A stretch of 64,000 bases of DNA, taken from NCBI RefSeq assembly GCF_014202765.1, contig NZ_JACHHN010000001.1, forward strand, positions 332,118 to 396,117. The letters are read 5' to 3'. The translations under genes and the position numbers were made by a program. Source of the stretch: Silvimonas terrae. Its GTDB lineage: Bacteria > Pseudomonadota > Gammaproteobacteria > Burkholderiales > Chitinibacteraceae. How positions within the stretch are numbered: position 1 is the first letter of the stretch; each line of letters starts with the position of its first letter. The notes beneath the pieces are model-generated. The model saw only the letters and a program-made list of their open reading frames with translations. It had not been told where the DNA came from and ran no database searches. Shown piece after piece: positions 38,510 through 47,516 of this stretch.

Positions 38510-39085
38510 GTGTTCGAATCTGAAAATGAACATCACCGGACGACATCGAAGGCATCCACGTTATGGTTAACTGGACTGAGCGGAGCCGGGAAGACTACTT
38601 TGGCTGAAGGGCTGATCGCAGCACTTGAAGCGAGAGGAGTGCCATGTGTTCTGCTTGATGGTGACATCGTGCGTCGGGAGGCGGGCAATCAACTGGGTTT
38701 TTCCAGGGAAGCGCGGGCCGAAAATGTCCGTCAGGTGGCAAACCGCTGTCACACTCTGAACGACAGGGGCATATGGGCTGTTGTGGCACTGATTTCCCCA
38801 TATCGGCAAGACCGGACAAAAGCTCGAGATGCTATCGGGGAAAGCCGCTGGTTGGAGGTTTATGTTTCAACGCCACTGGTGGTCTGCGAAGCGCGTGATC
38901 CCAAGCATTTGTATGAGAAGGCGCGGGCGGGGCTGATTCAGAATTTCACTGGCATCAGCGACCCCTATGAGCCGCCGATGAGTCCGGCTTTGCGTCTGGA
39001 TACCAGCCGCAAAAGCGTAGAAGAGTGTGTTTTCGCCATGCTTGGCAGGATCGGTATGGATATGCAAACTGAGGAAGTGCCATAA
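38510..39085 (+). CDS. cysC: Adenylylsulfate (APS) kinase
   Basis: This 191-residue CysC-type kinase phosphorylates APS to PAPS, the sulfate donor for sulfotransferases. A P-loop GLSGAGKT is at residues 22-29, DGD at 50-52, then LGFSREARAENVRQV (canonical family form LGFSxxDR-ENIRR), ALISPYRQDR and YEPPMSPALRLDTS. It has no ATP sulfurylase partner, so APS must come from the host's assimilatory pathway. The only reasonable start is GTG at 38510, two bases after the sulfotransferase stop. A private PAPS source next to a sulfotransferase points to dedicated sulfation rather than cysteine synthesis. Confidence 0.92.
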   Translation: MFESENEHHRTTSKASTLWLTGLSGAGKTTLAEGLIAALEARGVPCVLLDGDIVRREAGNQLGFSREARAENVRQVANRCHTLNDRGIWAVVALISPYRQDRTKARDAIGESRWLEVYVSTPLVVCEARDPKHLYEKARAGLIQNFTGISDPYEPPMSPALRLDTSRKSVEECVFAMLGRIGMDMQTEEVP

Positions 39086-39234
39086 GTTTGTATTCTGAGC
39101 ATGCCGACGAGCATGTTTGGGACGAATCTTGGCGCCACCCTCGCAAGCGCGGCATTTAACCCTCGGCCTACCGATAAATCCAGATTCATTATCTCGTTGG
39201 CTTGGCCCGATGGATAACTGCATTGCCCCCAGAA

Positions 39235-39800
39235 ATGATGGCTGACCTCAATTTTCTTTGTTCCCCGGTGCCTGTTGTCGATGGTGCAATGTATGAGAGT
39301 TCTCTGGCCGCCATGGTGAACTGCTATCTGTTCAGTTCAAAGCAGGGGATGGCGTCCAAGGCGTATTAGCCCCCTCGACAGGGATGGGGAAGAACGAATG
39401 CCACGGTGCTATTTATATGGTTACCAATTTCGGCTCTATTTGGTTCCATATGGATACCTCAACCATAGCTTTCGGGCGCCCGCAGACGTCGCAGTACCCC
39501 TGCAAAACATCGACATCGTTGGCGTACTCTCAGCGCTGTACGCAGAAGCTTGATCAAGTTGTCGTTCACTTGCACTCGGTACGAGAACTGTTACGGCGCA
39601 GACTACCCAATGCAATCGCACTTGCCGGTGGGCGTCAGCAAGCCACGAACGACGAGTGGCTGGAAGAGGTAGATGCCTGCCTTGAAGGTTTGCTTCTGCA
39701 ACATCAATTTGTAACGCAACATTTACCCTCCCTTTTTGCCTTGATTGGACAACATGGGCCTCGGAGCGCCGTCGGGGAAATGGATGCCACGGTCGGGTAG
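39235..39800 (+). pseudogene. Decayed ORF after cysC
   Basis: A 44-codon frame (39235-39369) begins MMADLNFLCSPVPVVDGAMY. Protein-like sequence then continues in a different frame (RCYLYGYQFRLYLVPYGYL ... NIDIVGVLSALYAEA) and again in a third (KLDQVVVHLHSVRELLRRRL ... to 39800). Three pieces in consecutive frames suggest one gene of about 185 codons broken by two frameshifts. No family is recognised. Bases 39801-40095 hold no gene. Confidence 0.4.
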
Positions 39801-40095
39801 GGACGTTTGGGCGGGCAGGGTATAGCGGGTTATCACACTGCCTGGCGCTGTCTTCACCTTGCTGCTACTGCAGCTGAACTCCATTACGGAGAAACAAGGT
39901 CTCTCGCGGTTTGAACAGAGCTGCGTTTACTTCTCGATCACGGCAACGGTACCAGGCCGGATTACTCCTTTTGCGCCGATCAGATTGACGTCGTCGATAT
40001 GCAGCGCAAGCCATCCTTCACGAGGGGGGACGTTGATAGCGATTGAACGATAATCGCTAAGCTGCTCCTGACAACTGTGGGAAGGAAATTCAACA

Positions 40096-40920
40096 ATGCG
40101 AATTGGCTATTTAAGAACAGCACGCTCTCAGGATTTAGAGTGCGAGCGAGAAACTCTAAGCCAGATAAACCTCTGTCACTGGATCGTCCACGATAAAGAT
40201 GAGCGTTCATATAAACAGTTAGAACGCGCTTTGTCTCAAATGACCTGTGGAGATACGCTGGTAATGAGCAGTCTTTCCAGTTCAAGACTGAAAGCGAGCC
40301 AACTCCTCAGCTTGCTGGAGCAACTGGATCATCAAGGTGCCATTCTCGAGATTATTGACGAGGACATTTCCTCAGGGGAAGAACTGGGGCAGGTAAAGCT
40401 CCTCCGTCTTATGGTCGAGCGCTGGCGGGCCGAGCACAGACTTCGGCATTCTCCCTCGAATTACCCCCGAAGGGTGCGCGGGCGTCGTCCAAAACTGAAC
40501 CCAAAGGCGGTTCAAGATATGACCCGGTATTTGCTTGAAGGCTTGCCCTCCTCGGATATTGCTTACCGTATGGGCGTCTCAATTGCCACTTTTTATCGAT
40601 ATAAACGTGATATTGAAGCTGCTCACCCAGCAATGGGTCGGCGGGAAGAAATGCAAGATGCGGGGGCTAGCTATTATATCTCTTCCGATTGCCCGCGACG
40701 AGAGTCTGGACGACGGCCAAAACTAAACACAAAAGCGGTTCAAGATTTGCTTAAACAAATACAAGAAGGCGTAGTCTCCAAGGATATCGCCCAACAACTG
40801 GGCATTTCTGTTGCTACTTTTTATCGATATAAACGTGCAATCAAGGCTATTGAACCGGCACTGTGCCAGCAGGGGGAAATACAAGATGCGGACAAGGTAA
40901 ATGGAGATATTTCCATATAA
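40096..40920 (+). CDS. Serine-recombinase-like protein without catalytic Ser, two HTH repeats
   Basis: This 274-residue protein has a resolvase-like N-terminal domain (MRIGYLRTARSQDLECERETL; GDTLVMSSL; LLSLLEQLDHQGAILEIIDE) followed by two Hin-type helix-turn-helix repeats. Each repeat opens GRRPKLN-KAVQD and closes SIATFYRYKRDI or SVATFYRYKRAI. In active resolvases the motif Y-x-R-V-S supplies the nucleophile; here it reads Y-L-R-T-A, and the arginine-rich LDRLGRS signature is replaced by a serine run. It therefore probably binds DNA without cutting, perhaps as a regulator of neighbouring genes. An AAGGA site precedes the start. Confidence 0.75.
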   Translation: MRIGYLRTARSQDLECERETLSQINLCHWIVHDKDERSYKQLERALSQMTCGDTLVMSSLSSSRLKASQLLSLLEQLDHQGAILEIIDEDISSGEELGQVKLLRLMVERWRAEHRLRHSPSNYPRRVRGRRPKLNPKAVQDMTRYLLEGLPSSDIAYRMGVSIATFYRYKRDIEAAHPAMGRREEMQDAGASYYISSDCPRRESGRRPKLNTKAVQDLLKQIQEGVVSKDIAQQLGISVATFYRYKRAIKAIEPALCQQGEIQDADKVNGDISI

Positions 40921-41035
40921 ATGGAAGCCGATTTGTCCTGCCTCGGGAATCGGCGCACGACCCGTCTTTTCGGGATGATCAAAATATTGCATTGTGAGCT
41001 TGGTTCCTCAGGTTTATTTATTTACGGACTGTAGT

Positions 41036-41881
41036 ATGAACGCCAGATATACCCATCCCCTTCTAAAAAGGTCGGAACATCGGGAGCAAGCTAATTTTTC
41101 TTATGATGCCCTCCCGATGGCTTCTCAGGCTCATCAACAAGGGCAACTCAAGGCAGCAGTCCACAAACAGAATTTTGAATTGCTTTGTTTGGCGGCCAAA
41201 TGGAAGGGTGCCCTGGAACAGGCGCGGGTTTGGGCTCACTTGGCCAACACGACAGAGAGAAGGCAAGTCCGGCTTTATCGCGGCCTGATCCTGGCAGAAG
41301 CATTTCGGGAAAGTGTTTTTCAAGGGCAGCGAAATCCGGGATTTTTGGGGTTAAAGCCCCCCGGATGGATGTCCGGCCTCTTGCGCGCCAATAGCGCCTC
41401 TGGGCATCCAGCCAAAGACACGTCTGCCCCAACGCAGTTCGAACCCCTTCTTGATATTCCCCAAGACAATGGCTACGCAGATCAGATCGGCGAATTTGCG
41501 TGGATTACAGACACCGACGCCAGACTTGGGCCTACGCTTGAACTGATGACGGCAGGGGGTTATCACTGGTTACCATTCTCAAGCATTCGCTCGTTCGCAA
41601 TAAGCCAGCCTTCCACGGCGCTGGATTATGTTTGGAGTCCATCGCAGGTAGAGCTATGGAATGGTAGAAGCGTGGAAGGGCATATTCCCGCCCGCTATCT
41701 GGATTCAGGTCGTGCCGCCAGGGCATTCAGCCCGGCACAGCACTTGGTCGGAAGGGAGTCAGGAACAACTGCTCTCTACGGAGCTGAACTTAAAACCTGG
41801 CGGACCAATCGAGGTGAACATGATCTCTTCTCGATGGGAAGATGCCACTTCATGAAAAAAACCGAATTTAGCTTCATCTGA
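41036..41881 (+). CDS. ImpE/TagJ-like protein, orphan
   Basis: This protein of about 281 residues matches the ImpE (TagJ) family of type VI secretion accessory proteins: VRLYRGLILAEAFRESVF, then FAWITDTDARLGPTLELM, GGYHWLPFSSIRSFAI, VWSPSQVELWNG and GHIPARYLDSG. TagJ binds TssB and influences sheath recycling. No other type VI gene is in the window, so this copy is isolated. The start could be GTG at 40994 or ATG at 41036; neither has a strong ribosome site, and the family similarity begins after both. The extreme C-terminus (TEFSFI) may be altered. Confidence 0.75.
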   Translation: MNARYTHPLLKRSEHREQANFSYDALPMASQAHQQGQLKAAVHKQNFELLCLAAKWKGALEQARVWAHLANTTERRQVRLYRGLILAEAFRESVFQGQRNPGFLGLKPPGWMSGLLRANSASGHPAKDTSAPTQFEPLLDIPQDNGYADQIGEFAWITDTDARLGPTLELMTAGGYHWLPFSSIRSFAISQPSTALDYVWSPSQVELWNGRSVEGHIPARYLDSGRAARAFSPAQHLVGRESGTTALYGAELKTWRTNRGEHDLFSMGRCHFMKKTEFSFI

Positions 41882-42557
41882 TGGCCGCAGGAGGCAGACC
41901 TTGGTTCAATACCCATTGATGAATAACAGGGGGCCCCGCCGGTCCCCACTCCACATCCGACCCACGAACTAAATCTTCCCATCCACACTGGTTCAGGGCC
42001 GCAAGCGGCTGTAAATATCACCCAAACGCATCCCGCTCGCCTGGGTAGGGTAGCCGACGCCCTCTGACAACCGGGCGAGGCACTCCGCGGCATTCCTGAA
42101 ACCCCCTGCCTCGCCACTTCGCTCGCCTGCCATACATGCCCCCCATTTCGTGGTTCGGCATTGTGCCTGTACTGCCCCTCTTTTTCTCTCCAAACCAGCT
42201 AATCACCGTGGAGTGGCGGGTTCGTACACCACCCTTCGTTCCCTGAACGCTGTCCCATTTGCTGCGGCTGCGTCACTTTCCATCACATATGTTTTGAACG
42301 GCGCGGCTTTTAACAGTTAATAGCCAGCAAACTTTGTCATTTGCTTATCCATGGTGAATGACAGGGGTGGTGTTGGCTCAGTCAATCAAGGACCCCCTCT
42401 TGAAGGGTGGGGTATGAGCGTACGTGGGGGGGTTAAATGAGGGGGTGATAAATTTCCCTGAAAATTCAATAGGTCAGGGGTCGAACGTCGCTGTGCTCGA
42501 CTGGAAACAGCCGAATGCAGACTCGTACTTTCTGGCAGATTGAAAAAGGATTCCGGA
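41882..42557. other. Gene-free stretch before the signalling cluster
   Basis: There are 676 bases with no convincing frame on either strand. The promoter of the two-component cluster should lie at the right side. Pyrimidine- and G-rich runs (CCCCCTC, GGGGGGGTTAAATGAGGGGG) are visible near 42395-42445. Confidence 0.45.
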
Positions 42558-44246
42558 ATGAGTAGGGCATGGAGAGAGCTGGCTGTATTGGTCGTAGACG
42601 AGGTCCGCCCAATACGCGAAGTGATCGCAAATCAGTTGCGTTCACTCGGCATTGATCATGTTGCGATGACAGAAGATGGCGCCGAGGCGCTTCGCTTGCT
42701 CAAGCGGCAACCGTTTGACGTCGTGATTTGTGACTGGAATGCACCGATCAGGAGTGGATTGGATTTACTTGCCAAAATACGAGCTAATCAGCCATTGCAG
42801 ACGCTGCCATTCATCATGGTCACTGCTGAACTGGATCGTGGGCGCATCGAGAAGGCTATTTCTGCGGGAGTGAGCGACCTGCTGGTCAAACCCTTTACCG
42901 TTGACCGGCTGGAGTCAGCCTTGCAGACAGCACTGGCGTCGCGAGGCAAACATCACGGCAAAACCGGGCAAGCGGGCAATAGCGAAGCCGTAATGTCAGT
43001 GGTTAAGCCGGCAACTGATACGACGTCGGAAGTCGACGACCGCCTTACCATCCTGGTGGTGGATGATAGCCCCAGCATCGTCAAGGTATTTCACCAGCTA
43101 TTTAGCCAGGATTACCGTGTCCGTTTCGCTGGTAACGGCGCCAAAGCAGTCATGATTTGCCAGACTGACTCTCCGCCGGACCTGGTGCTGCTGGACGTGA
43201 TGATGCCCGATATGGATGGGTTTGAAGTCGCGACAGCAATGCGCCAACACCCGCAATCGGCACATATTCCGGTGATTTTTGTTACGGCAATGGACTCAGC
43301 TGAAGCCAGCCTGAAGGGCCGGGAGTTGGGAGCGGTTGACTACATTTCCAAGCCCGTGATGCCAGAGCAATTGTTGTTGCGGGTGAAAAACTTCATGGAG
43401 TACGTGCGCCTGCGCAAACTGGTGCAAGGCAATTACGACACTCTTCTGGAAACGTACCGCCTGCGCGAGACGATGGAGGACATCGTCCACCACGACATGA
43501 AGGGACCGCTTTTGACGATGGTTGGACTGCTGCGCGACGTTGTTGCTGCAGACAATCTGAGCTGGCGGCAAATTGAACAAGTGAGTTCGATTGAACAGAC
43601 CGCCTGGCATTTGCTCGATACGGTCAACCTATCGTCTGAACTCTACAAAATCGAGGCGGGTCGCTTCAACTTGGCGCCCCAGCCAGTCAGCGTGGGGGCG
43701 ATCTTGCGACGGATGGTAGAGGGGGCGCGGGTCACGTTTCATTCAAAGCACCTGACCATTACCGTTGAGACGGATATGCCAATGGGTATGCCTGCACCGC
43801 AGGTATCGGGTGACCCCACACTTTGCTACTCTGTATTCAACAACCTCCTGAATAATGCTTGTGAGGCTGCCTCGGAAAACTCTCAGGTGTCCGTGATCGT
43901 GCGTGCTGCTGAAACCAGCGTTGAGATCACGATCACAAACTCGGGGGTAGTGGCTCCGGAAATCCGTGACCGCTTTTTCGAGAAATATGTAACGTCCGGC
44001 AAACCGCAAGGCACAGGGCTGGGGACGTATTCTGCACGGTTGTTGACCGAGGCACAGAATGGCTCCATCTCGTTTGAAGTGTCGAATGCGTGCAATACCA
44101 CGACGTTACGGGTTGCGTTGCCGTTGTGGATGGACGACTTGGCTGGTCAAATCGGACAGCCAGCGGACAAATCAGTCGTATGCCCGGCCGCGGTGGCCAG
44201 GTCGGCTATTGTGCTGGCCGGACAGACCGCGAGTCTGCTGTCGTGA
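42558..44246 (+). CDS. Double-receiver cytoplasmic histidine kinase
   Basis: This 562-residue protein has no membrane segment. It carries two receiver domains in tandem (phospho-acceptors D59 in VVICDWNAP and D213 in LVLLDVMMPDMDG), then a histidine kinase with H312 in IVHHDMKGPLL and an ATPase domain (NNLLNNACEA; GTGLGTYSARLL). REC-REC-HK proteins usually receive phosphate from, or are tuned by, another kinase. The start at 42558 follows AAGGA; a TTG six codons upstream is less likely. It is the first gene of a four-gene + strand signalling cluster; the MalT-like gene starts 5 bases after its stop. Confidence 0.9.
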   Translation: MSRAWRELAVLVVDEVRPIREVIANQLRSLGIDHVAMTEDGAEALRLLKRQPFDVVICDWNAPIRSGLDLLAKIRANQPLQTLPFIMVTAELDRGRIEKAISAGVSDLLVKPFTVDRLESALQTALASRGKHHGKTGQAGNSEAVMSVVKPATDTTSEVDDRLTILVVDDSPSIVKVFHQLFSQDYRVRFAGNGAKAVMICQTDSPPDLVLLDVMMPDMDGFEVATAMRQHPQSAHIPVIFVTAMDSAEASLKGRELGAVDYISKPVMPEQLLLRVKNFMEYVRLRKLVQGNYDTLLETYRLRETMEDIVHHDMKGPLLTMVGLLRDVVAADNLSWRQIEQVSSIEQTAWHLLDTVNLSSELYKIEAGRFNLAPQPVSVGAILRRMVEGARVTFHSKHLTITVETDMPMGMPAPQVSGDPTLCYSVFNNLLNNACEAASENSQVSVIVRAAETSVEITITNSGVVAPEIRDRFFEKYVTSGKPQGTGLGTYSARLLTEAQNGSISFEVSNACNTTTLRVALPLWMDDLAGQIGQPADKSVVCPAAVARSAIVLAGQTASLLS

Positions 44247-44251
44247 GCGTT

Positions 44252-46879
44252 ATGGCATTGACTGAGGTGGCGGTGCAGTACCCAGAGCTTCATCTGAAGA
44301 TCGCTCCCCCCAGGGTTTCGAAGGTCTGGGTCACGCGGGAAGAGCTTTCCTGTCTGGGGCCGGTATTGGGGCGCCACCAACTGCTGGTGGTCAAGGGGTC
44401 GTCGGGTTATGGCAAAACCACCCTGTTGACGCAATGGCGCGCTGAACTCTTGCGCACCGGCGCTCATGTCATCTGGCTTGCCTGTGATGAGCTGGATTCA
44501 GATATCCGCGTTCTACTGTGTCTGGCTGTGGCGCTCACTGAAGCCACTGGCGATGACACTTTCATGAATATGGTCGATGAGGAGGCGTTTATCCCCTCGC
44601 TGACTCGGATTCTTGCGTTGATCAAACATCAAGGCCATGAAGTGGCATTGATGCTGGATGACGTTCACCGCTGGCGCGAAGCCACGGCCCAAGTTTCATT
44701 GCAATATCTATTGAAGCAAGCGCCGTCCAATCTGCGGATTTTTCTAAGCACACGACCGAAGCACAAATTGGTCTGGCGGGAATTGTTGGCAGGTGAGCGA
44801 TATACCGAAATCACACAAACCAATCTCAAGCTCAAGCCGGCAGCTGTACTGGAAGTCATGCAATCCCAGCTTGGGGACCAGGCCGGCATTGATACGGCGG
44901 TAAAGCTCTACCAGCTCACCGCAGGGTGGCCACTTGGCGTGCAATTGGCATGCGCTTCAATGGCGCTGGAGCCCGGTGCATTTCATGCGTTGTTGGATCG
45001 CGGCGAACCTAGCGATAGTTTGGAACAGTACTTCATATTCCATCTGATCGAAAAGCTGACGCCGGATCAGATCAGTTTTCTGGCGCGCGTGTCGTTGGTA
45101 GAGCGATTCACGGTTGATATGGCTACCGCCATGACAGATGTGCCCGATGCGGCTGCTTTGCTCTTTGAACTCACGGCAGCGACGCCGGTGCTTGAGTGGA
45201 ACGCAAAAGGAGAGTGGTTCAGCGTACATGCACTGGCACGGCAATTTTTGCTGCAAAGTCACTATCAGCATGCGCCGGAGCAGCGAAAGCAGATTCAGGT
45301 CAAAGCGGCATTGTGGTGTGCAGATCAAGGGTTGTACGAGGAAGCGGTCTACCTCGCTGAGCTATGTGGTAAAGCAGATCTGGTTGAAAAATGGATCGAA
45401 CAAGCGCTTAACAGCTTCTCCAAGCGAGGCGATATCCGTTCTCTGCTGTACTGGAAAGACCGGCTTGCCCTGAAGGTACGCACAATTCGTCCGGATGTGC
45501 TGTTTGCGATGGCACAGACACTGGCGTTTTCTGCCAAGTCCCGGCAGGTGCATCAATGGGTTCATCAGGACTATCCGGACATCCTTGAGCGCGGTGCCAA
45601 CCCTTATGAACGCGAGGTCTTCGATGCTTCGGTGGAACTAACCAACGACTGCTTGCATGCAGCCCAAACCCGACTAGCGCTGCTTGACGCAGACATGATT
45701 CCCGTTTATGCGGGGCGCGCTCGGTATGTTCATCAAGCCAGCACGCTTTACCTGGATATTCATTCCGGCTGCCCGTTCGATTCGCAGGAATTGATGCGCT
45801 ATGTCACTTCGTGCCCGCACGATTCCGACGAATCCCGCCTTTACTTGTTTGTCCTTGCCTATTCACTGCTCTGGCGGGGGCAAACCCAAACGCTCATCAC
45901 CATGCTTGGCGACCTGCAAACCGCCATAGAACTGGAGCGCGGTCGACACGATACCTCTGCGACGACGCTGGCGGTACTGCTGGCTGCTGCGCTATGGCAA
46001 ACCGGAAAACTGGAGCAGGCTGGGATTTTGCTCGCAGACCGGATCAACGGGATTGAGAGCTACGCGCCACCGCCTACGCTGGTGGAAGCCTTTCTGGTTT
46101 ATATCCGCGTCGCGGCGCAGGCAGGTCAGATTACGCGTGCCGAATATCTGGCCGGACGCTTGTATGACCTCGGACGGACCCGAAAGTGGCCACGTGCCCA
46201 GGTATTTGCCGTTCGCGAATTGACTTACCTGAGTGTGCGGTATGGTGGACGGGAAAAGGCAAGAGAACTGTTGAGACAGTTTGAAGAGGAAATGAAAGCA
46301 TCAAAACTCGCTGGCGTCGGCATTCTGGAAGATCTTTTACAGGTGCAGTATGCGCTGGCCCAGGCTCATGCCTGCATGGCAGAGCGGGACTGGGAAAATG
46401 CGCGCGTGGCAGCCGCAGCTGCCCTGGCCCTGGCGGGCAGCATACGCCGCCCGCATGACGAGCTGGTTGCATTGTGCGTACTGGCCGAATGTCTGGTACA
46501 GACTGGCTACGACCCGGAAGAGCTAACGCAACGGATTGCGGTCATGGTCGTTGAATTTGGTTTTTCGACCGACGTCATGCCAGTCGCAGGTATTTATCGT
46601 GGCCAGATTCCAGACGATGACCGTGAGCCAGTGTCCATGCGGCGTGAAGTGGTGGTTGCCGAGGTGATTGTGCCTACGCCGCTTTTAACGCCGAAAGAAC
46701 GCGAAATACTGCAATTTCTTCTGCAGGGATTTTCCAATAAACAGATTGCCAAGGCCCTGAATTGCACTGAGTTTACGGTGAAATGGCATCTTAAAAACAT
46801 GTTTCCAAAATTAGGGGCCGGATCACGCCGCCATGCGGTAGAGCGTGCCCGCGTGATGGGAATCATTGAATCTAACTGA
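44252..46879 (+). CDS. MalT-like STAND transcription activator (LuxR HTH)
   Basis: This 875-residue activator has a P-loop (residues 49-57, GSSGYGKTT), Walker B (VALMLDDVHRW), a winged-helix segment and a long superhelical TPR-like sensor. A C-terminal LuxR HTH covers the last 65 residues (LTPKEREILQFLLQGFSNKQIAKALN; TVKWHLKNMF). MalT-type proteins oligomerise on ATP and an inducer and then activate transcription. The ATG at 44252 is taken as start, 5 bases after the kinase stop; GTG at 44243, overlapping that stop, is possible. Its targets are unknown, but the nearby TPS locus is a candidate. Confidence 0.9.
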   Translation: MALTEVAVQYPELHLKIAPPRVSKVWVTREELSCLGPVLGRHQLLVVKGSSGYGKTTLLTQWRAELLRTGAHVIWLACDELDSDIRVLLCLAVALTEATGDDTFMNMVDEEAFIPSLTRILALIKHQGHEVALMLDDVHRWREATAQVSLQYLLKQAPSNLRIFLSTRPKHKLVWRELLAGERYTEITQTNLKLKPAAVLEVMQSQLGDQAGIDTAVKLYQLTAGWPLGVQLACASMALEPGAFHALLDRGEPSDSLEQYFIFHLIEKLTPDQISFLARVSLVERFTVDMATAMTDVPDAAALLFELTAATPVLEWNAKGEWFSVHALARQFLLQSHYQHAPEQRKQIQVKAALWCADQGLYEEAVYLAELCGKADLVEKWIEQALNSFSKRGDIRSLLYWKDRLALKVRTIRPDVLFAMAQTLAFSAKSRQVHQWVHQDYPDILERGANPYEREVFDASVELTNDCLHAAQTRLALLDADMIPVYAGRARYVHQASTLYLDIHSGCPFDSQELMRYVTSCPHDSDESRLYLFVLAYSLLWRGQTQTLITMLGDLQTAIELERGRHDTSATTLAVLLAAALWQTGKLEQAGILLADRINGIESYAPPPTLVEAFLVYIRVAAQAGQITRAEYLAGRLYDLGRTRKWPRAQVFAVRELTYLSVRYGGREKARELLRQFEEEMKASKLAGVGILEDLLQVQYALAQAHACMAERDWENARVAAAAALALAGSIRRPHDELVALCVLAECLVQTGYDPEELTQRIAVMVVEFGFSTDVMPVAGIYRGQIPDDDREPVSMRREVVVAEVIVPTPLLTPKEREILQFLLQGFSNKQIAKALNCTEFTVKWHLKNMFPKLGAGSRRHAVERARVMGIIESN

Positions 46880-46903
46880 AGTATCAAGAAAGAAGAGACT
46901 GAC

Positions 46904-47362
46904 ATGAATGTTATCGTCACCTCACCCAATGGGTATCCAATCCAATCATCATCATCGCCCTTTCGGTATGTATTTGTTGTTGACGATCACCCATTGATGC
47001 AGACCATTCTGACCCAAGTCATTTCGGACCAGGACGGGCTTAAGGTTTGTGGTGTTGCCAGCGATGGTAAAGAAGCGCTTTGCAAGATATTCAGAACGCA
47101 TCCAGATCTGATTATTTGTGATCTGTTATTGCCGGAAATGGATGGCTACGCGCTGATTCGCTGTCTGCGAATTGCGAAAATAACCGCACCGGTAGTCGTG
47201 TTCTCTGCCATGCCGTTGGAAGAAGCAAAAAGCGAGCTCGGCCCCATACCCCGACTTTATTTTGTCTCTAAAGGGGCCACGATGGAGGATCTGATGGCGG
47301 TTATTACCCAAGCATTATCTGAATCGAGGGCATCCAGATTGGACCGGGTTTGCTCTGATTAA
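46904..47362 (+). CDS. Stand-alone receiver-domain response regulator
   Basis: This 152-residue protein is essentially one receiver domain: the acidic pocket VFVVDDHP, phospho-acceptor Asp in LIICDLLLPEMDG, Thr/Ser switch VVVFSAM and Lys in YFVSKGAT. The sequence resembles the receiver half of NarL/LuxR-type regulators, but no HTH follows, so it must act through a partner. The MalT-like protein, encoded 24 bases upstream, has a LuxR HTH and could be that partner. The start follows AGAAGAGA. Confidence 0.9.
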   Translation: MNVIVTSPNGYPIQSSSSPFRYVFVVDDHPLMQTILTQVISDQDGLKVCGVASDGKEALCKIFRTHPDLIICDLLLPEMDGYALIRCLRIAKITAPVVVFSAMPLEEAKSELGPIPRLYFVSKGATMEDLMAVITQALSESRASRLDRVCSD

Positions 47363-47516
47363 AGATGTATTGGCCTTGTGCCATAGAACTTGATTTGTAT
47401 TGCCTGTGCTACTGCAGGAAACAGATGCCTTTTTTATTTTTGCTGTCTCTGCGGGGTATGTCGTTTTCAAGACAATGTGCTCGTCAGGTCAGATTTTGAT
47501 TATTACGAGTACTTTC

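Noticed and set aside
41993-42206. Overlapping small minus-strand ORFs of 62-66 codons
   Set aside because: No ribosome site, Arg/Gly-rich random-looking content, and two frames equally open.
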